A stretch of DNA of 64,000 bases from Wyeomyia smithii (GCF_029784165.1 NC_073696.1:181157825-181221824), one strand, 5' to 3'. Counted from the stretch's first letter, positions 1-11,204 are shown. The notes: generated from the letters alone by a model not told the origin. Numbers and translations: made by a program.

Positions 1-728
1 CCTCCAGCGTTTCCTTGGTAGTGACAGTGAGGCATCCATCCTCTTTCCTCACTTGTCCTAAACCGTTAGTATGGTCTTTGGACATCGCCTTTTGGAGCCG
101 CGTAGCTTCCGGCAGAGTTTGGATTCTTTCACAGAAACTAACTCTGGATTTCCGTTTAGCCTTGCGTAGCTCGGCGTTGTACTTAGTGAGGGACGCCCTG
201 TAGTCGTCCCAGTTAGACGTGACTTTTGCCCTGTTGAACAACCGCCTAGTTTCCCGACGAAGGTCACTAAGTTGATCATTCCACCAGGGTACGTCACGGC
301 ATACTGACCGCTGTGTTAGTGGACAGTTAGCGTCGAAAGCATCCATGATTCTGTTTTGTAGATCATTTGCTCCCGAATTCAGGTCAACTGAGTTTCGAAT
401 GTTGCTGTAACTGAAAGTTCGTGAATCGATCAGATGTTCTTTAAAGGATTCCCAATCTGTATTCTTAAGATTTCTGAACAGCTCTCTTTTCAGAGGGTTA
501 GCCTCTATATTAAAAACGATGTGTCTGTGGTCCGACAAACTAGTTTCATCGGAGACATGCCAATTTTAAATCCTTTCAGAAATAGAGGCGCTACACAGAG
601 TGAGATCAAGGACCTCCTGTCTGATAGCATTGATAAACGTGGGGTTATTCCCTACATTACATACATTGACATCGTTAGAAGTAAGGTAGAATTGCAGTCC
701 TTGGTTTGGACTGCGTGTCACAGTAGAT
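1..728 (-). pseudogene. LOA/R1-type non-LTR retrotransposon relic (endonuclease C-terminus to RT linker)
   Basis: Read on the minus strand, this is the C-terminal part of an apurinic-type endonuclease followed by the linker before reverse transcriptase. Visible are the block around N-PTF-A-RQEVLDLTLCS, the SLSDHRHI motif, then PWWNDQLSDLRRETRRLF and SKDHTNGLG, which are typical of the LOA/R1 group of arthropod non-LTR elements. An in-frame TAA at 566-568 interrupts the endonuclease, so the copy is dead. Its RT domain would lie beyond the left edge of the window. The upstream boundary near 728 abuts a different repeat, so the copy is also truncated at its 5' side. The clade is assigned from motifs remembered for mosquito and Drosophila elements. 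Confidence 0.8.
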
Positions 729-729
729 T

Positions 730-1422
730 AACCTACCGTTAGGGGGTTTTCATAAGAACCCTTACTTTAGTGAATTCAAACTCGTTTTTCTCTAAATCTG
801 TGCATGCTAGAATAAATCTTTCAACATGTTTGGATTCAGAAGACGTTACTCTAAAAATATAGAGCTTAAAAATTGAAGAGCTAAATTGAAACCTACCGTG
901 GGAGACTGAGAAAATCAGGTTTTCATGAAAATACATACTTTGGTGAATTCAAACTGGTTTTTCTCAAAATGTTTGCATGCTAAAATAAATATTTCATCGC
1001 ATATGGATTCAGGAGACCTTACCGCAAAAATGTAGAGCTTAAAATTTGGAAAAACGCTTTTGTTGTTTGAATTTTTTTAAAAATACGTAGTTTTGTGATT
1101 TTGTACAGAAATAATTAGGAAACTCCAAAATTCACTTTTACATACCATATTTCATCCAACTGACATGATTTCATACATGGAGCAATTGATACGTATGAAA
1201 ATTCCCAGTGTTTGCTCAATCTGTTTGAAAAATTAGAAAATAACACAGACATATTTGTGTCTCACAAAAACGGGGAGGGGTCCAGAGGGGTGGCACCTTT
1301 ACCAAAACTTAGAGCTACTATTTCCCTTGAATAAAATTTCAAGTTTTTCCAAATCGGCCGTTCCAGTGCTGAGAACGAGCTTTTTCAAAAAACAAGTTCC
1401 GTCCCGGGTCTTTACGGGTTAA
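730..1422. repeat. Dispersed repeat, copy 1 (second copy at 57389-58006)
   Basis: About 640 bp is shared in the same orientation with 57389-58006, at roughly 90% identity by eye. The first part is itself an internal tandem duplication with a period of about 173 bp: GCATGCTA occurs at 802 and 975, each followed by similar TTTGGATTCAG and AAATATAGAGC or AAATGTAGAGC blocks. It ends with a GGGGAGGGGTCCAGAGGGGT block and CGTCCCGGGTCTTTACGGG. No coding potential or terminal inverted repeats are seen. It could be a non-coding part of a larger element. Confidence 0.75.
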
Positions 1423-1433
1423 TAGAACTCCAA

Positions 1434-1574
1434 TGCCAGAATTGATTTGCCAATTTTCGTTCCGGTAATTTTAATGTAAAAGATGCGCCACGTTCAGGAA
1501 AACCAGTTGTACCTGAGGACGACAAAATAAAGGCAATAATCGAAGCAAACCGTCACCGGACCATACCTAAATGA
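1434..1574 (+). pseudogene. mariner transposase fragment (DNA-binding domain)
   Basis: The + strand encodes a mariner-like stretch with the motifs FANFRSGNF, KDAPRSGKPVV and IKAIIEANRHRT, matching the DNA-binding domain of mariner transposases. The expected Trp before FANF is a TGA (1443-1445), and the reading frame stops again at 1572. Only about 45 codons survive. No catalytic domain or terminal repeats are found nearby. A poly-G tract follows at about 1586. Confidence 0.75.
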
Positions 1575-1575
1575 C

Positions 1576-1890
1576 GTAGCATAATGGGGGGGGGGGCATC
1601 GCCGTTTTGTGACAAGCTGTGACAAGGGGAGGGGGGAGGTTTAGATTAAAATCGACGTAGCATTTATTTTGAAAGACCGGTTTTTTTTCGCAGGAAAAAT
1701 GCATACAAAAAATACACTACAACATTACACAAAGTTTTGCAGCGAGAGCTGTCGAAATCTTTTTATCTGTGGCAATATTTTCTGTATTTTTTACAGATAC
1801 GATGTTGCATAAACATCTTTCCTCCTCGTACCAACACACAATCTCTTGGAAGCAGAAAATATTAATCCGAAGTTAATAGAAGTTAATATC
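1576..1890. other. Non-coding; G-rich block, otherwise nothing recognised
   Basis: This stretch contains a run of about 11 G at 1586-1596 and a G-rich block at 1625-1640, bracketed by two GACGTAGCAT words. The rest is AT-rich with no supported gene. Confidence 0.5.
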
Positions 1891-2048
1891 CCAGGGCTGC
1901 AAGTTGGTCACTTTTTAGTAACTTGGTCACTTTTTTTAAGCTGGTCACTCAAAAGTCACTTTTTTCATCAAAAAGTCACTAAAGTTACTTTTTTACGAAA
2001 AATAGTCACTAAAGTCACTTTTTTTGCCAACTTGACCAGCCCTCATCA
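1891..2048. repeat. Short-period repeat built on GGTCACTTTTT
   Basis: Repeated TTGGTCACTTTTT and AAAGTCACTTTTTT words occur here, ending in TTGACCAGCCCT. The same kind of sequence flanks the tandem element at 13975-14013 and 16515-16620, so this is another copy of that host repeat. No gene is seen in it or in 2049-2358. Confidence 0.6.
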
Positions 2049-2362
2049 GCCCTGCTTTTTTAATGAAATTTTTGATGCCAAATATCTTAGATATGCATGA
2101 TACGTCGAGATCTGTTCTTTCATAAAAATTTTTTTTGGGAATAACCGACTTTTTGGCACTAAGAGAAAATTTTCGAAACGGGAGAGTGATCTGAATTTAA
2201 TATAAAAGATTTGAATGCAACTCCTAATACGGCCAAATACCAATCGCCAATACTGTTGTTTTGCAAAAACTCAAAGTTTTATATATCGCAAGCAAGGTTT
2301 CAAAAAAAAAAATCGATAACGAATTATTTCAACTAATAATCTAGTTGATCGAGACCGCATTA

Positions 2363-3313
2363 CTGCCCATAATTCAAAAATTGGCTAATATGCCATTTTT
2401 ACCAAAATCGAGAAAACAGTTTCTCGTGATGATAAACACCCTAAACAAGGTCCCTATGGAAGCCGATTGTCAAAAAATGCATTTGGGAAGGCAGCAAATG
2501 TGAAACAATTTTGGCTAATATCCAAAATAATTGAGAAGTTGGCTAATATCCAATATGTTTCTACCTGTGGCATGTTCACGAGCCAGTGTATTATTACTGT
2601 ACTTTGTTTCGTCTAACTTTCGAAAGTGTGTTGTAGCCAGGTCAAAATCTTACAAAAAAAAGCCTGGTGGTTACTGGCGACAAGTAAACGATCGTAAGGC
2701 CTTTGCATCAAATTTGACTTTTTTACGAAGAATATTTGATATAACAAGAATTTTTTTGTTGTGCCCCGAAACCCAATGATCATAACGTGTGACTGTTTCC
2801 TTCTGTCATAAATCTACATTCTCAAAAATGCTATTTAGCTCTAGTAATATTTAAGAGAAGATTAAGATTTCATTTTGGATTTGATGAGAAAAATTGGAAA
2901 GTTGATTGTGGGATTATCATGAATAACAATATTTTCGTTATATTGTTATATTGTTGCACGAAACGATTGTCTCGTCGTCCTTTTCATCCTTACTTGTGCT
3001 CTTAGTGTTGTTGTATTAAATTTAAAACCATTTTCACCACCAACGAGCAAAATATAATTCACATCGTATGGATATTAGCCAAATTGCGCAGCATTTTGTC
3101 AACTGACCTTTTGTTTATAATTGAAAAAACGGCTACTGCGAGAAAAAAACTTGGCGGGTAGAATTTTCCTGCAAATTTCTCTGTTTCAACTAAACGGCAA
3201 GGTTCCAGCACGTATGAAGAGTGATATACTCAATGAAATTTAAAAAAAAAAAAATTGCGTTTTTCTCGATTTGATGCCTATGGCATATTAGCCAATTTTT
3301 GAATTATGGGCAG
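2363..3313. mobile_element. Non-autonomous DNA transposon, 951 bp, with TIRs and ATTA target duplication
   Basis: The ends are inverted repeats beginning CTGCCCATAATTCAAAAATT. A 32-bp core is perfect and imperfect similarity continues to about 55 bp. ATTA directly repeats at 2359-2362 and 3314-3317. The TIR core TTGGCTAATATSC recurs inward at about 2512 and 2536 on the left and, inverted, at about 3068 on the right, which looks like subterminal transposase-binding sites. There is no transposase coding sequence. The superfamily is not identified; a 4-bp duplication excludes simple Tc1/mariner (TA). Confidence 0.82.
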
Positions 3314-3439
3314 ATTAGCCCTCCAGGCTAGCGTGCGATATTGTTTATTGTTCTGTTGCTGTCCGTTTGGGGTGCAGTTCGTTTGGTTTCGTTCCGGTTC
3401 GGCTCCAAGTCCGGTACGGTCTGTAATTTGGGAACGAAT

Positions 3440-3757
3440 TTTTTTTTTTTTTTTTTTATTCTCGTTTATTTTCCGTCGGTCTAGTTCCGCCACTGTTGTG
3501 GCCAATCACCGACGCCCAGGGAGGCGACTCCACACCCAGGACCCTAACTCACGACCCGTTTATTAACGGACCGGCGCCAACGGCTTTACTTCCTCATGCG
3601 ATGGAAGGCGTGATCCCAGAGATTTTTCGCCTCAGAAAATCTCCCGGTGTCGGCTAGGATTGAATCTAGACCAGTTGGGTTGGTTGTGAGTGGATCACGC
3701 CACCTCACAACCATCGACACCTATGTCGGCGGTGGGATTCGAACCCAGGCGTTGAGC
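3440..3757 (-). mobile_element. tRNA-derived SINE, 5'-truncated, with 13-bp target duplication
   Basis: The minus strand reads from a box-B-like GGGTTCGAATCCCACC (near 3730-3748) to an A-rich tail (poly-T on + at 3440-3457). It matches the full-length copy at 47109-47461. The direct repeat TTTGGGAACGAAT flanks it perfectly at 3427-3439 and 3758-3770. The A box is missing, so this copy is 5' truncated and cannot promote its own transcription. Confidence 0.88.
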
Positions 3758-3770
3758 TTTGGGAACGAAT

Positions 3771-4385
3771 GTTGCCAATGATTTCAATAAAACGTTATTT
3801 TAGTGAAAGAATCAATCATAAATTCATATATGCATGTTACAAACTGTTTGATTCAAAAAGAACGATTCAAAACAAGTTATACTATTTATTTTACTATTTA
3901 TAACTATTTTTAATTTGATGTATTTTTCGATTAAACAAATTGAGGACACACAAGGCTGACTTTACAGTTTTCCTAACGAATGAAATATTTGTCGAATTCT
4001 AGCTCTGCTTCAGGGGTTACGTTGTTTAGCGTTGAGAAATCACCATTTGTGATTGGACACACATTACTCATTATACTAATATTTATCTTAAATACCTAAA
4101 CTACTAACAACCCCACTTATTTAAAAAAAAAGAAAAATAAAAGCTTGACGAAATTTGGACTTGTTAAGCGACTGGAACTGATCTTGCGTTTAACTATGCA
4201 ATCCAGGACTTTTTTGAACAGTTCATGTCGTGTGTACTAAATTTGTTCTTTGTTCGAGTATGGAGCGTGTTTCTGTGACATTGACTTTGCTGCATTTCAG
4301 AGGCGTGGTTAAGGAAAGCGGTCGCAAACTTTATTTATTTTCAAACTGCTGAATAAATCACCACTGAATCTTGTACATTAGAGCT
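3771..4385. other. Non-coding AT-rich sequence, nothing recognised
   Basis: No ORF with recognisable content, no inverted repeat and no tandem repeat are seen in this stretch. Confidence 0.5.
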
Positions 4386-5110
4386 CTATAGTAGCTTGTG
4401 TTGAACGATTTCAATTTTCATCCATCTCATTAGACATCCAGTTAGGATCACCGCACAGTGGTTTGTAACGCGAAAAACGTGATCGCCAGCCTTTTGAGTA
4501 TAAAAATGCCATTTAAATGTTACAGTGTATTCGACAAAGTATTTGTAAATCAAAAGGAGCATCTTCTGATGCAAACACATTTTTGATTAATTCACCTAAA
4601 AGTGAGATAATTTTTTTTTTATTTATTTATCAAATCAAAACGATGTCTTCAGCAAAGTTGTAGACAATCTTATGTAGAAAAACTTTGCTGAACATGCTTT
4701 GGTTCTATCTCTTGAAAATCGACCACATACACAGACATCCTTAAAGCTTCTAAAAATCGAAAAATACCAAATAACTTTTACTGAAGTGATTTTAGAGGCC
4801 TACTATGTTCTAGAAATTTTTTCATATTTAACATTCTGCCGAACATACCTTGGGCAAATTTTCAGTTTTTTCATAGGGTTTTTAACATTTTAGATAAAAA
4901 AATGCACTTTTCCAAAATAAAATTTCTCGAAAAGCTGCAAAAAGCTACAAAAACAACAGTCTTCACTCGGAAGATGGGGATTAGTACTAGCTTCCCCAGG
5001 TGGTTTCACTAGTTTCTTGCAGTCTCTTAAAGACTTGGGCGTGGGTTAAAAAATTAGTTTATTTTTGTTTTTCGGCATTTTTTCATGTTTTTTTTTTTTC
5101 TTAAAAGATG
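4386..5110 (-). repeat. Dispersed AT-rich repeat, copy 1 (inverted relative to 45050-46530)
   Basis: The reverse complement of this region matches 45050-46530, apart from the insertion at 45624-46467. Shared landmarks include CGATCACGTTTTTCGCG, TTCTGCCGAACATACCTT and GGTTCTATCTCTT (or their complements). The copy at 45 kb carries a transposon at the point equivalent to 4499-4500, so this copy is the empty site. No coding potential is seen. Confidence 0.72.
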
Positions 5111-5655
5111 TACAGAATCGAAACGAGTTTTGATTTTTCATTAAAAAGTACGAAAAGCATTTATATTTACGGCATTGTGTATTATTTGGAAAACATAAAA
5201 ATAAAAAAAATCTATTTTTCCGAAAATAATTGTTATATCACTAGTGTATGCAAATGCCAAGGTTTTTTTTTAACAAAACTAGCAACATTCTTTGACGTTT
5301 TTCCAATGCTTGAATTCTGAAAAGAACCTGTCAGCTCAGAGATAGATACCCTTATTTATTTAAAAAAAAAAAGAATCCTACCGCGTTTTTTTTATAGGGG
5401 GGAGTTTGTAATGATTTATTTATGTACTAAAATATCTATTCAGAATTAGTATTGTGTGTTCTGCCACAAATGGTGACATTTCAACACTATTATAAATATA
5501 TTTGTACGCTTTTTAGTATTATTGAATGTTATTAGCTTTCGCAGTTAAGATAATGTAATTGTAGGAAAATTATTAAACCTACTTGTCAAGAAAAAAAAGG
5601 AATAAAAGGGAAAAAACGAAACTTAAAATGAAATTAAAATAAACTTAAAACTATC

Positions 5656-7690
5656 TTACTGACTATAAAGTGAGCTAATCGTTGCAATTGAGGATTGCAA
5701 CGATTTTTGTCGGAATTTGTTGATAATTTGGCTTGACATATTTTCTAATGTTTCTACATTAGTGAGCCTATGTAGCTCGTTCGTGCTAAACCAGGGAGGA
5801 CGCTTCAAAATCATTTTCAAAAGTTTATTCTGAATCCTTTGAAGTGTCTTCTTCCTGGTTGCACAACAACTTGTCCAGATGGGAACTGCATATAACATTG
5901 CTGGTCTAAATATTTGTTTGTAAATTAACAGTTTATTCTTGAGACAAAGTCTAGAATTCCTGTTGATAAGAGGATATAAACATTTGATATACTTATTGCA
6001 CTTTGACTGGATATTTTCAATGTGCTCCTTGAAAGTAAGATTCTTATCATAAATTAGCCCTAAGTATTTAACTTGATCAGACCAATTTAAGACCACACCG
6101 TTCATCTTAATAACGTGGTTATGGGTGGGTTTGAGAAATGAAACTCTTGGCTTATGAGGAAAAATAATTAACTGTGTTTTTGAAGCATTAGGGGAAATCT
6201 TCCATTTTTTGTAAGTATGAAGAAAATATATCCAAACTTTTTTGCATATAACACGAAGGCTTTTTCCTTTTGCGAAAATGCTTGTATCGTCACAAAACAG
6301 AGATTTCTCACAACCTGGTGGTAAATCAGGAAGATCAGAAGTAAAAATGTTATATAAGATTGGGCCCAAGATACTTCCCTGAGGCACACCAGCTCTAACA
6401 GGCAATCTATTAGATTTACCATTTAGATAGTTAACCTGGAGAATGCGGTCAGTTAAATAACTTAGTATCATTTTTGTGAGGTAAAGCGGAAAACTAAAAT
6501 TTGACATTTGAGCTATTAAACCTTTATGCCAAACACTGTCGAATGCCTTTTCTATATCTAGAAGAGCAGCACCAGTCGAATAGCCTTTAGATTTATTAGT
6601 TCGAATCATATTTGTTACTCTAAGTAACTGATGAGTAGTGGAATGCCCATGGCGAAAACCAAACTGCTCATTTGCAAAAATTGAGTTCTCATTAATATGT
6701 GTTATCATTCTATTAAGAATTATTCTTTCAAAAAGTTTGCTAATAGAGGAAAGTAAACTAATTGGTCGATAACCTGATGCCTCAGCTGGATTCTTTTCGG
6801 GTTTTAAAATTGGAGTGACTTTGGCATTTTTCCATTTCGTAGGAAAATGTGCTAGTGCAAAGCATCTGTTAAAAATTTTTACCAAGAAATTTAAAGAGTT
6901 TTCGGGAAGTCTTTTGATGAGGATATAGGAAATCCCATCATCTCCTGGTGCTTTCATGTTTTTGAATTTTTTGAGAATGGTTCGCACCTCATTCAAGTTT
7001 GTCTACAATACCTCTTCGGAAAGAAATTCTTGGGTGGTGATCTGAACATACTTTTGGTTTACTTCATTTTCAATAGGACTTACTACGTTCAAATTGGAGT
7101 TATGAACACTCTAAAACTGCTGAGCAAGTTTTTGAGATTTTTGTTCATTCGTTAGAAGAATGCAATCACCATCTTTAAGGACTGGCATGGGCTTCGAGGG
7201 TTTCTTAAGAACCTTCGAAAGCTTCCAGAAAGGTTTTGAATAAGGTTTTAGTTGTTCAACTTCTCTCATGAAATTCTCATTTCGCAAGAGAGTGAATCTA
7301 TGTTTAATTTCCTTTTATAATTGTTGAAAAATAATTTTCAAAGCAGGATCACGAGATCTTTGGTATTGACGTCTCCGTATGTTCTTCAAACGTATAAGAA
7401 GTTGAAGTTCACTGTCAATAATTGGTGCATTAAATTTCACTCTTGCCTTAGGAACTGATAAATTCCGGGCATTGAGTATTAAGCTGCTAAAATTTTCTAA
7501 TGCTCTGTCAATGTCAGCAATATTTTGTAAAATAATATCATCATTCAAATTTTCTTCGATCGTAGAACGATATCTATCCCAATTAGTCTTGTGATAATTT
7601 AACACAGATCTAGTGGGATTTAAAATAGTTTCATGGGAAATAGAAAATTTTATGGGAAGATGATCAGAATCAGTCAGCACAAAACGGACA
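5656..7690 (-). pseudogene. Juan-like ORF2 remnant (endonuclease end, linker, reverse transcriptase)
   Basis: 7690-7315 encodes the end of the endonuclease (LTDSDHLPIKFS) and the linker. 6996-5656 is a 446-codon open stretch covering reverse transcriptase. Visible RT motifs are MKAPGDDGI, YRPISLLSSISKLFERII, EQFGFRHGHSTTHQLL, LLDIEKAFDSVWH (first catalytic Asp), AGVPQGSILGPILYNIF and KYLGLIYDKNL. The catalytic box usually read as FADD is FCDD here, an Ala-to-Cys change beside the two Asp residues. Frames break between 7315 and 6996, and about 600 bp of endonuclease is absent upstream. The gene is inactive, although the RT stretch itself has no stop. Confidence 0.85.
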
Positions 7691-8882
7691 TTAGCTGCAG
7701 CATGGATTGTTGTAGGTATTCAATCTTTTCGGGAGTTGGATTACCTAAATCAATACTGGCTGACTTTTCAGCACCAAACACGAATGGTTTGTTACTGTTT
7801 GAATTTGAAATATTACCTGAAAGGACACTGGCATATGAACAGCCTGGTGTTGCCTGAACAGGATTATTTTTCTGAAATTTGTTATCTGTATTTAAATTAT
7901 TACCTACAAACACACCTGTTAATGAAAGTGCTGGTGATGCCTGAACAGTACTGAAAGTCTTTTGATTACCCACATTGACAACAGGTTGTTTAGAATTCCT
8001 ACGTTGTCTAGAAGCAATAATTTTTGACCTTACAGGACAATTAAAGAAATTAGATTTGTGATTTCCCCCACAATTTACACATTTGAAACTATTAGTGGTT
8101 TCTTTCACGGGGCAGATATCTTTCGTGTGACTAGTGTCACCACAAATCATACATTTTGCAGCCATATGGCAGTTTCGAGTTCCATGACCATAGGCTTGAC
8201 AATTCCGACATTGCGTAAGATTATGGATTCCTCCATGTCTCTTGAAATTTCCCCACTTTATTCGCACGTTGAATAAAACACGTGCTTTTTCTAAACTTTT
8301 TAAATTATGTACTTTGGTACGATCAAAATGAACTAAGTAATTTTCCTGGTGTATTCCAGTTTGAAAAATTTTGGCATTTGCCTTTCGTTTCATCAAAATT
8401 ACTTGGTTGTGGGCAAAACCAAGTTATTCTGACAAACAATCTTTGATTTCATCAATACTTTGATCATTTGAGAGACCTTTCAACACAGCCTTAAACGGTC
8501 TCTCGTTTTTGGCATCAAAAGAGTAAAATTTATACATCTTTTCAGTCAAATACTGTAAAAGATGTTTATGGCCATCAAAAGATTCGGCCAAAATACGAAT
8601 TTCGCCTTGGCGACCAATTTGAAAATTAACTTTCACATTCGATAGAAATGATAAAAGTTTTGATCGAAATGCATTAAAGTTTGCTACAAATACCACAATA
8701 GGTGGAACTTTAACCTTCTTCATAACGGTTTTATGCTCAGTATGAGAAGTTTGAAATTATAGATCCCCAACAGAAGAAAGAATATCATACCTGTTAGTCG
8801 AAATTTCAGTGTCACTTGGAGGAGATGCCTCACGTTTCCTTGATGCCGCATCAAAGCGAGCTTTTTTATTTTTTCCAGGCAT
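7674..8882 (-). pseudogene. Juan-like ORF1 (Gag-like, CCHC nucleic-acid-binding protein), two premature stops
   Basis: The start is the ATG at 8882-8880 (MPGKNKKARFD...), the usual kind of basic Juan ORF1 N-terminus. The frame stays open to 7674 except for TAA at 8759-8757 and TAA at 8426-8424. The C-terminal half carries three zinc knuckles: CRNCQAYGHGTRNC, CMICGDTSHTKDIC and CVNCGGNHKSNFFNC. Such proteins coat the element's RNA during retrotransposition. The last residues (YLQQSMLQLMS) run into the internal deletion, after which the frame is lost. About 402 codons remain including the stops. Confidence 0.85.
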
Positions 8883-9056
8883 AACTGGACAACCTCATAC
8901 AACTTCACTACACTTTCACTTCACTATAGAATTTAAGTAGAAATATCTCAAACCAAAATTGATTATTTATTTTTTAAAATTTTGTCTATACGGAAGTACC
9001 TAGTCTATACCGAAATACCTCCGTATGAACAAGATTAAAAAATAAATAAGGGTATC

Positions 9057-9680
9057 TGTTTCTGTATCCAAAAATTGGCTTTTTTGCGTTAAGTAATTTA
9101 TTTATGTCGCCTAAGTTGTAGATATACCACAATAGATCAAACAATGGTCGCAGTGGTTCAGTCTTCTACAAGGGAAAAAAAAGTTGTAGATAAAATTTAT
9201 TTCTTCAAAAAACCAAATAAAAATTACTGCAAATACGGCTCAGATGAAGTCGTGTCGCATTTCAAACGTAATGTTCAAGCTGTACGGAAAATTTTGACTG
9301 TTTACACTTGCTAAAAACATATTTTTGTAATTTTCAACCTAAAGGACCACTTCGGAGAAAAATGAGGGAATCGTTTCAAAGAAATATCACACATCAATAA
9401 CGTCCTACGACGATATAGGCAATGATTTTATGCTATTGACTTCAATATCTCAATCGAATTTAATAATGGTTCATTATGTACAATAAGTTAGCCATCATGA
9501 TAAAATTTTAAATGTCTACAATTTTTTATTTTTTACCCTTTTTCGACTAAAATTTGCCTTGCCCAATGCGTTCTCAATTTTTGAAAAAGAAGGTCAATTG
9601 CGTGAAATCAATGAGAATATTTTTCATGAGTGTCATCTTCATAGGTGTCATCAGGGAGAATAATTAAACTGGTAAACACA
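9057..9680. other. Non-coding AT-rich repeat-like sequence
   Basis: This is low-complexity AT-rich sequence resembling the 4386-5110 class in texture, for example AAGTTGTAGATA words. No gene, clear TIR or tandem repeat is supported. Confidence 0.4.
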
Positions 9681-9905
9681 GGTTCTGTTCAAAATTGGAA
9701 AAAATGAAAGATTCTAGCTTTTCAACCATTTCTTTGAATTTTGATGCTCCTAGCAAAGATAACTTTTTCAGAGATTTAAATAAGTTTTCCCGTAAGCAAC
9801 AAACGTAAAAGCGACGAACCCGGCGCGCAATTATTCTGCGGCGTTTTGACGCACTTCTACATTTTCTAAGGGCCTCAAAACTCTTAGGAACGACCAGAGG
9901 AGTGC
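9681..9905. repeat. Dispersed repeat, diverged match to 58990-59230
   Basis: Both regions share in the same order the words TTTTCAGAG, AAGCGACGA, CCCGGCG and TTTGACGCACTTCT, each followed by a line about total RNA-unlike AT-rich sequence. Similarity is patchy (about 70% by eye). There is no coding content. The family is not identified. Confidence 0.5.
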
Positions 9906-10018
9906 CTAGAACAAAAAGCTGGCCAAAATAAGAAAAAAGTTTTTTTAGGCTTTTTGGTACCGCTATATTTTTTCTGCAGCTTGAATAAATGCTTCACGAA
10001 ATGCAATCACTCGATTAA

Positions 10019-10158
10019 CCCTCTAGTGCCCAAATTAATTTTCAGACGGACTTCGAAAAAATCACTTTAAAACTTTATAAACTTTTTTCAAGTACTGATT
10101 GAAGGTTTTTAGAGGCTCAACTGACGACCGTCTAAAGGCGGCACTGGGCACTAGAGGG
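10019..10158. mobile_element. 140-bp MITE with CCCTCTAGTGCCCA termini, piggyBac-like
   Basis: The ends CCCTCTAGTGCCCA and TGGGCACTAGAGGG are perfect inverted repeats. The left flank is TTAA and the right flank CTAA, consistent with a TTAA duplication with one change. TTAA plus CCCT termini are the hallmark of piggyBac transposons. The interior has no ORF. Confidence 0.72.
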
Positions 10159-10198
10159 CTAAGTTTTAACTGCATTTACAAATGCTGAGAGTGCTGTA

Positions 10199-11200
10199 CT
10201 GCCGTTCTACGCATAGTTGTCCCATGTTACTTTTGGTCGATTTTCGTTTTTTATCAGCAATGAGTCTATTTCCATGTATATTTTTGAAAAATTTTAAAAA
10301 AAAACATTGTTTGTTTTGAAAATCTTGAAAAACCATACCAAATCTGTTTGTCTCATCGATGATTTTCTACACATATTTGTCCTACTAGATTTTTTCTATT
10401 CTAATTCATCCCACTAACCACTAATTCCCATATTTACAACTTGAGAAGTGCACCAGAGCACTAAAGACTCTTCCTAACAACGTTTGGTTACATTACGGGT
10501 TTCAGAAATTCGGTATCGAAAATCATTTTGCTTGATTATTTTAATGCGGTACGTTCATATCTCTTTTAGGGATGCCTAAACCTTGTTTGCTGGTTTGTAA
10601 CCTGAATGCTTTTCCTTTTCGAGCATATAAGAAGATAAACGCATTAGATTCATACTAAATGAAAGTTGTAAGAACTGTCTTTTGTGTGTAGAACTGTCTT
10701 TTGGTGAAAGCCCAGCAACGTTCAAATATGATAGGAATGGGTAACCTAAAAATAACAATTCCCCTTTGTAATGGTAAGTCATCTGATACTTATTCAATTA
10801 ACCTAACTTTCATCTCGACTATCATCACTGCTGTATAAAGACAACAAGATTTGCGTGATCATTTTCGTGAAAGATTAAACAGCCAAGTATTCCAAGTACG
10901 AACTTTGTATTGGGAAACATCGAATGCACGTGGTGGGACTGATATGCGTAGAAATTACCTATTGAAAGGCAAATTTCTCGGCATTATTGTCCCAGTGGGT
11001 ATTTTTATGGAAAAGAGTGTTAAATCTAAAAACCTTCAACTAGATATATTGAAAACAGTCTATTGCAAGTTAAAACTAGTTAGAAACGTACAATTGCATT
11101 TGTCACATTGACACAATGCGTAAAAGTATTGTAAAACTTTAACATCGTTTTTCTCGTTTGCGTGATTTGAAACATGGGACAAATATGCGTAGAATGGCAG
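10199..11200. mobile_element. Non-autonomous DNA transposon, 1002 bp, with TIRs and TGTA target duplication
   Basis: The inverted ends begin CTGCCRTTCTACGCATAKTT and continue with GTCCCATGTT. TGTA is repeated at 10195-10198 and 11201-11204. The core TTCTACGCATA-TTGTCCC recurs inside near 10372 (forward) and 10940 (inverted), again subterminal. Size, CTGCC start, 4-bp duplication and repeated TIR core parallel the element at 2363-3313, though the sequences differ. No transposase is present; the small ORFs inside show no known motif. Confidence 0.8.
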
Positions 11201-11204
11201 TGTA

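Larger units (their letters stand above)
5400..9040 (-). mobile_element. Juan-like (Jockey clade) non-LTR retrotransposon, internally deleted
   Basis: On the minus strand this is a 5' leader, ORF1 with three zinc knuckles (8882-7674), the end of an endonuclease, and a reverse transcriptase (to 5656), followed by an AT-rich 3' region. Motif order and wording match the mosquito Juan elements as I remember them. Most of the endonuclease is missing: ORF1 near its end runs straight into endonuclease C-terminal sequence at about 7675-7690. Several stops make the copy inactive. The outer boundaries are approximate. A 17-bp inverted repeat flanks it at 5345-5361 and 9040-9056. Confidence 0.85.
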
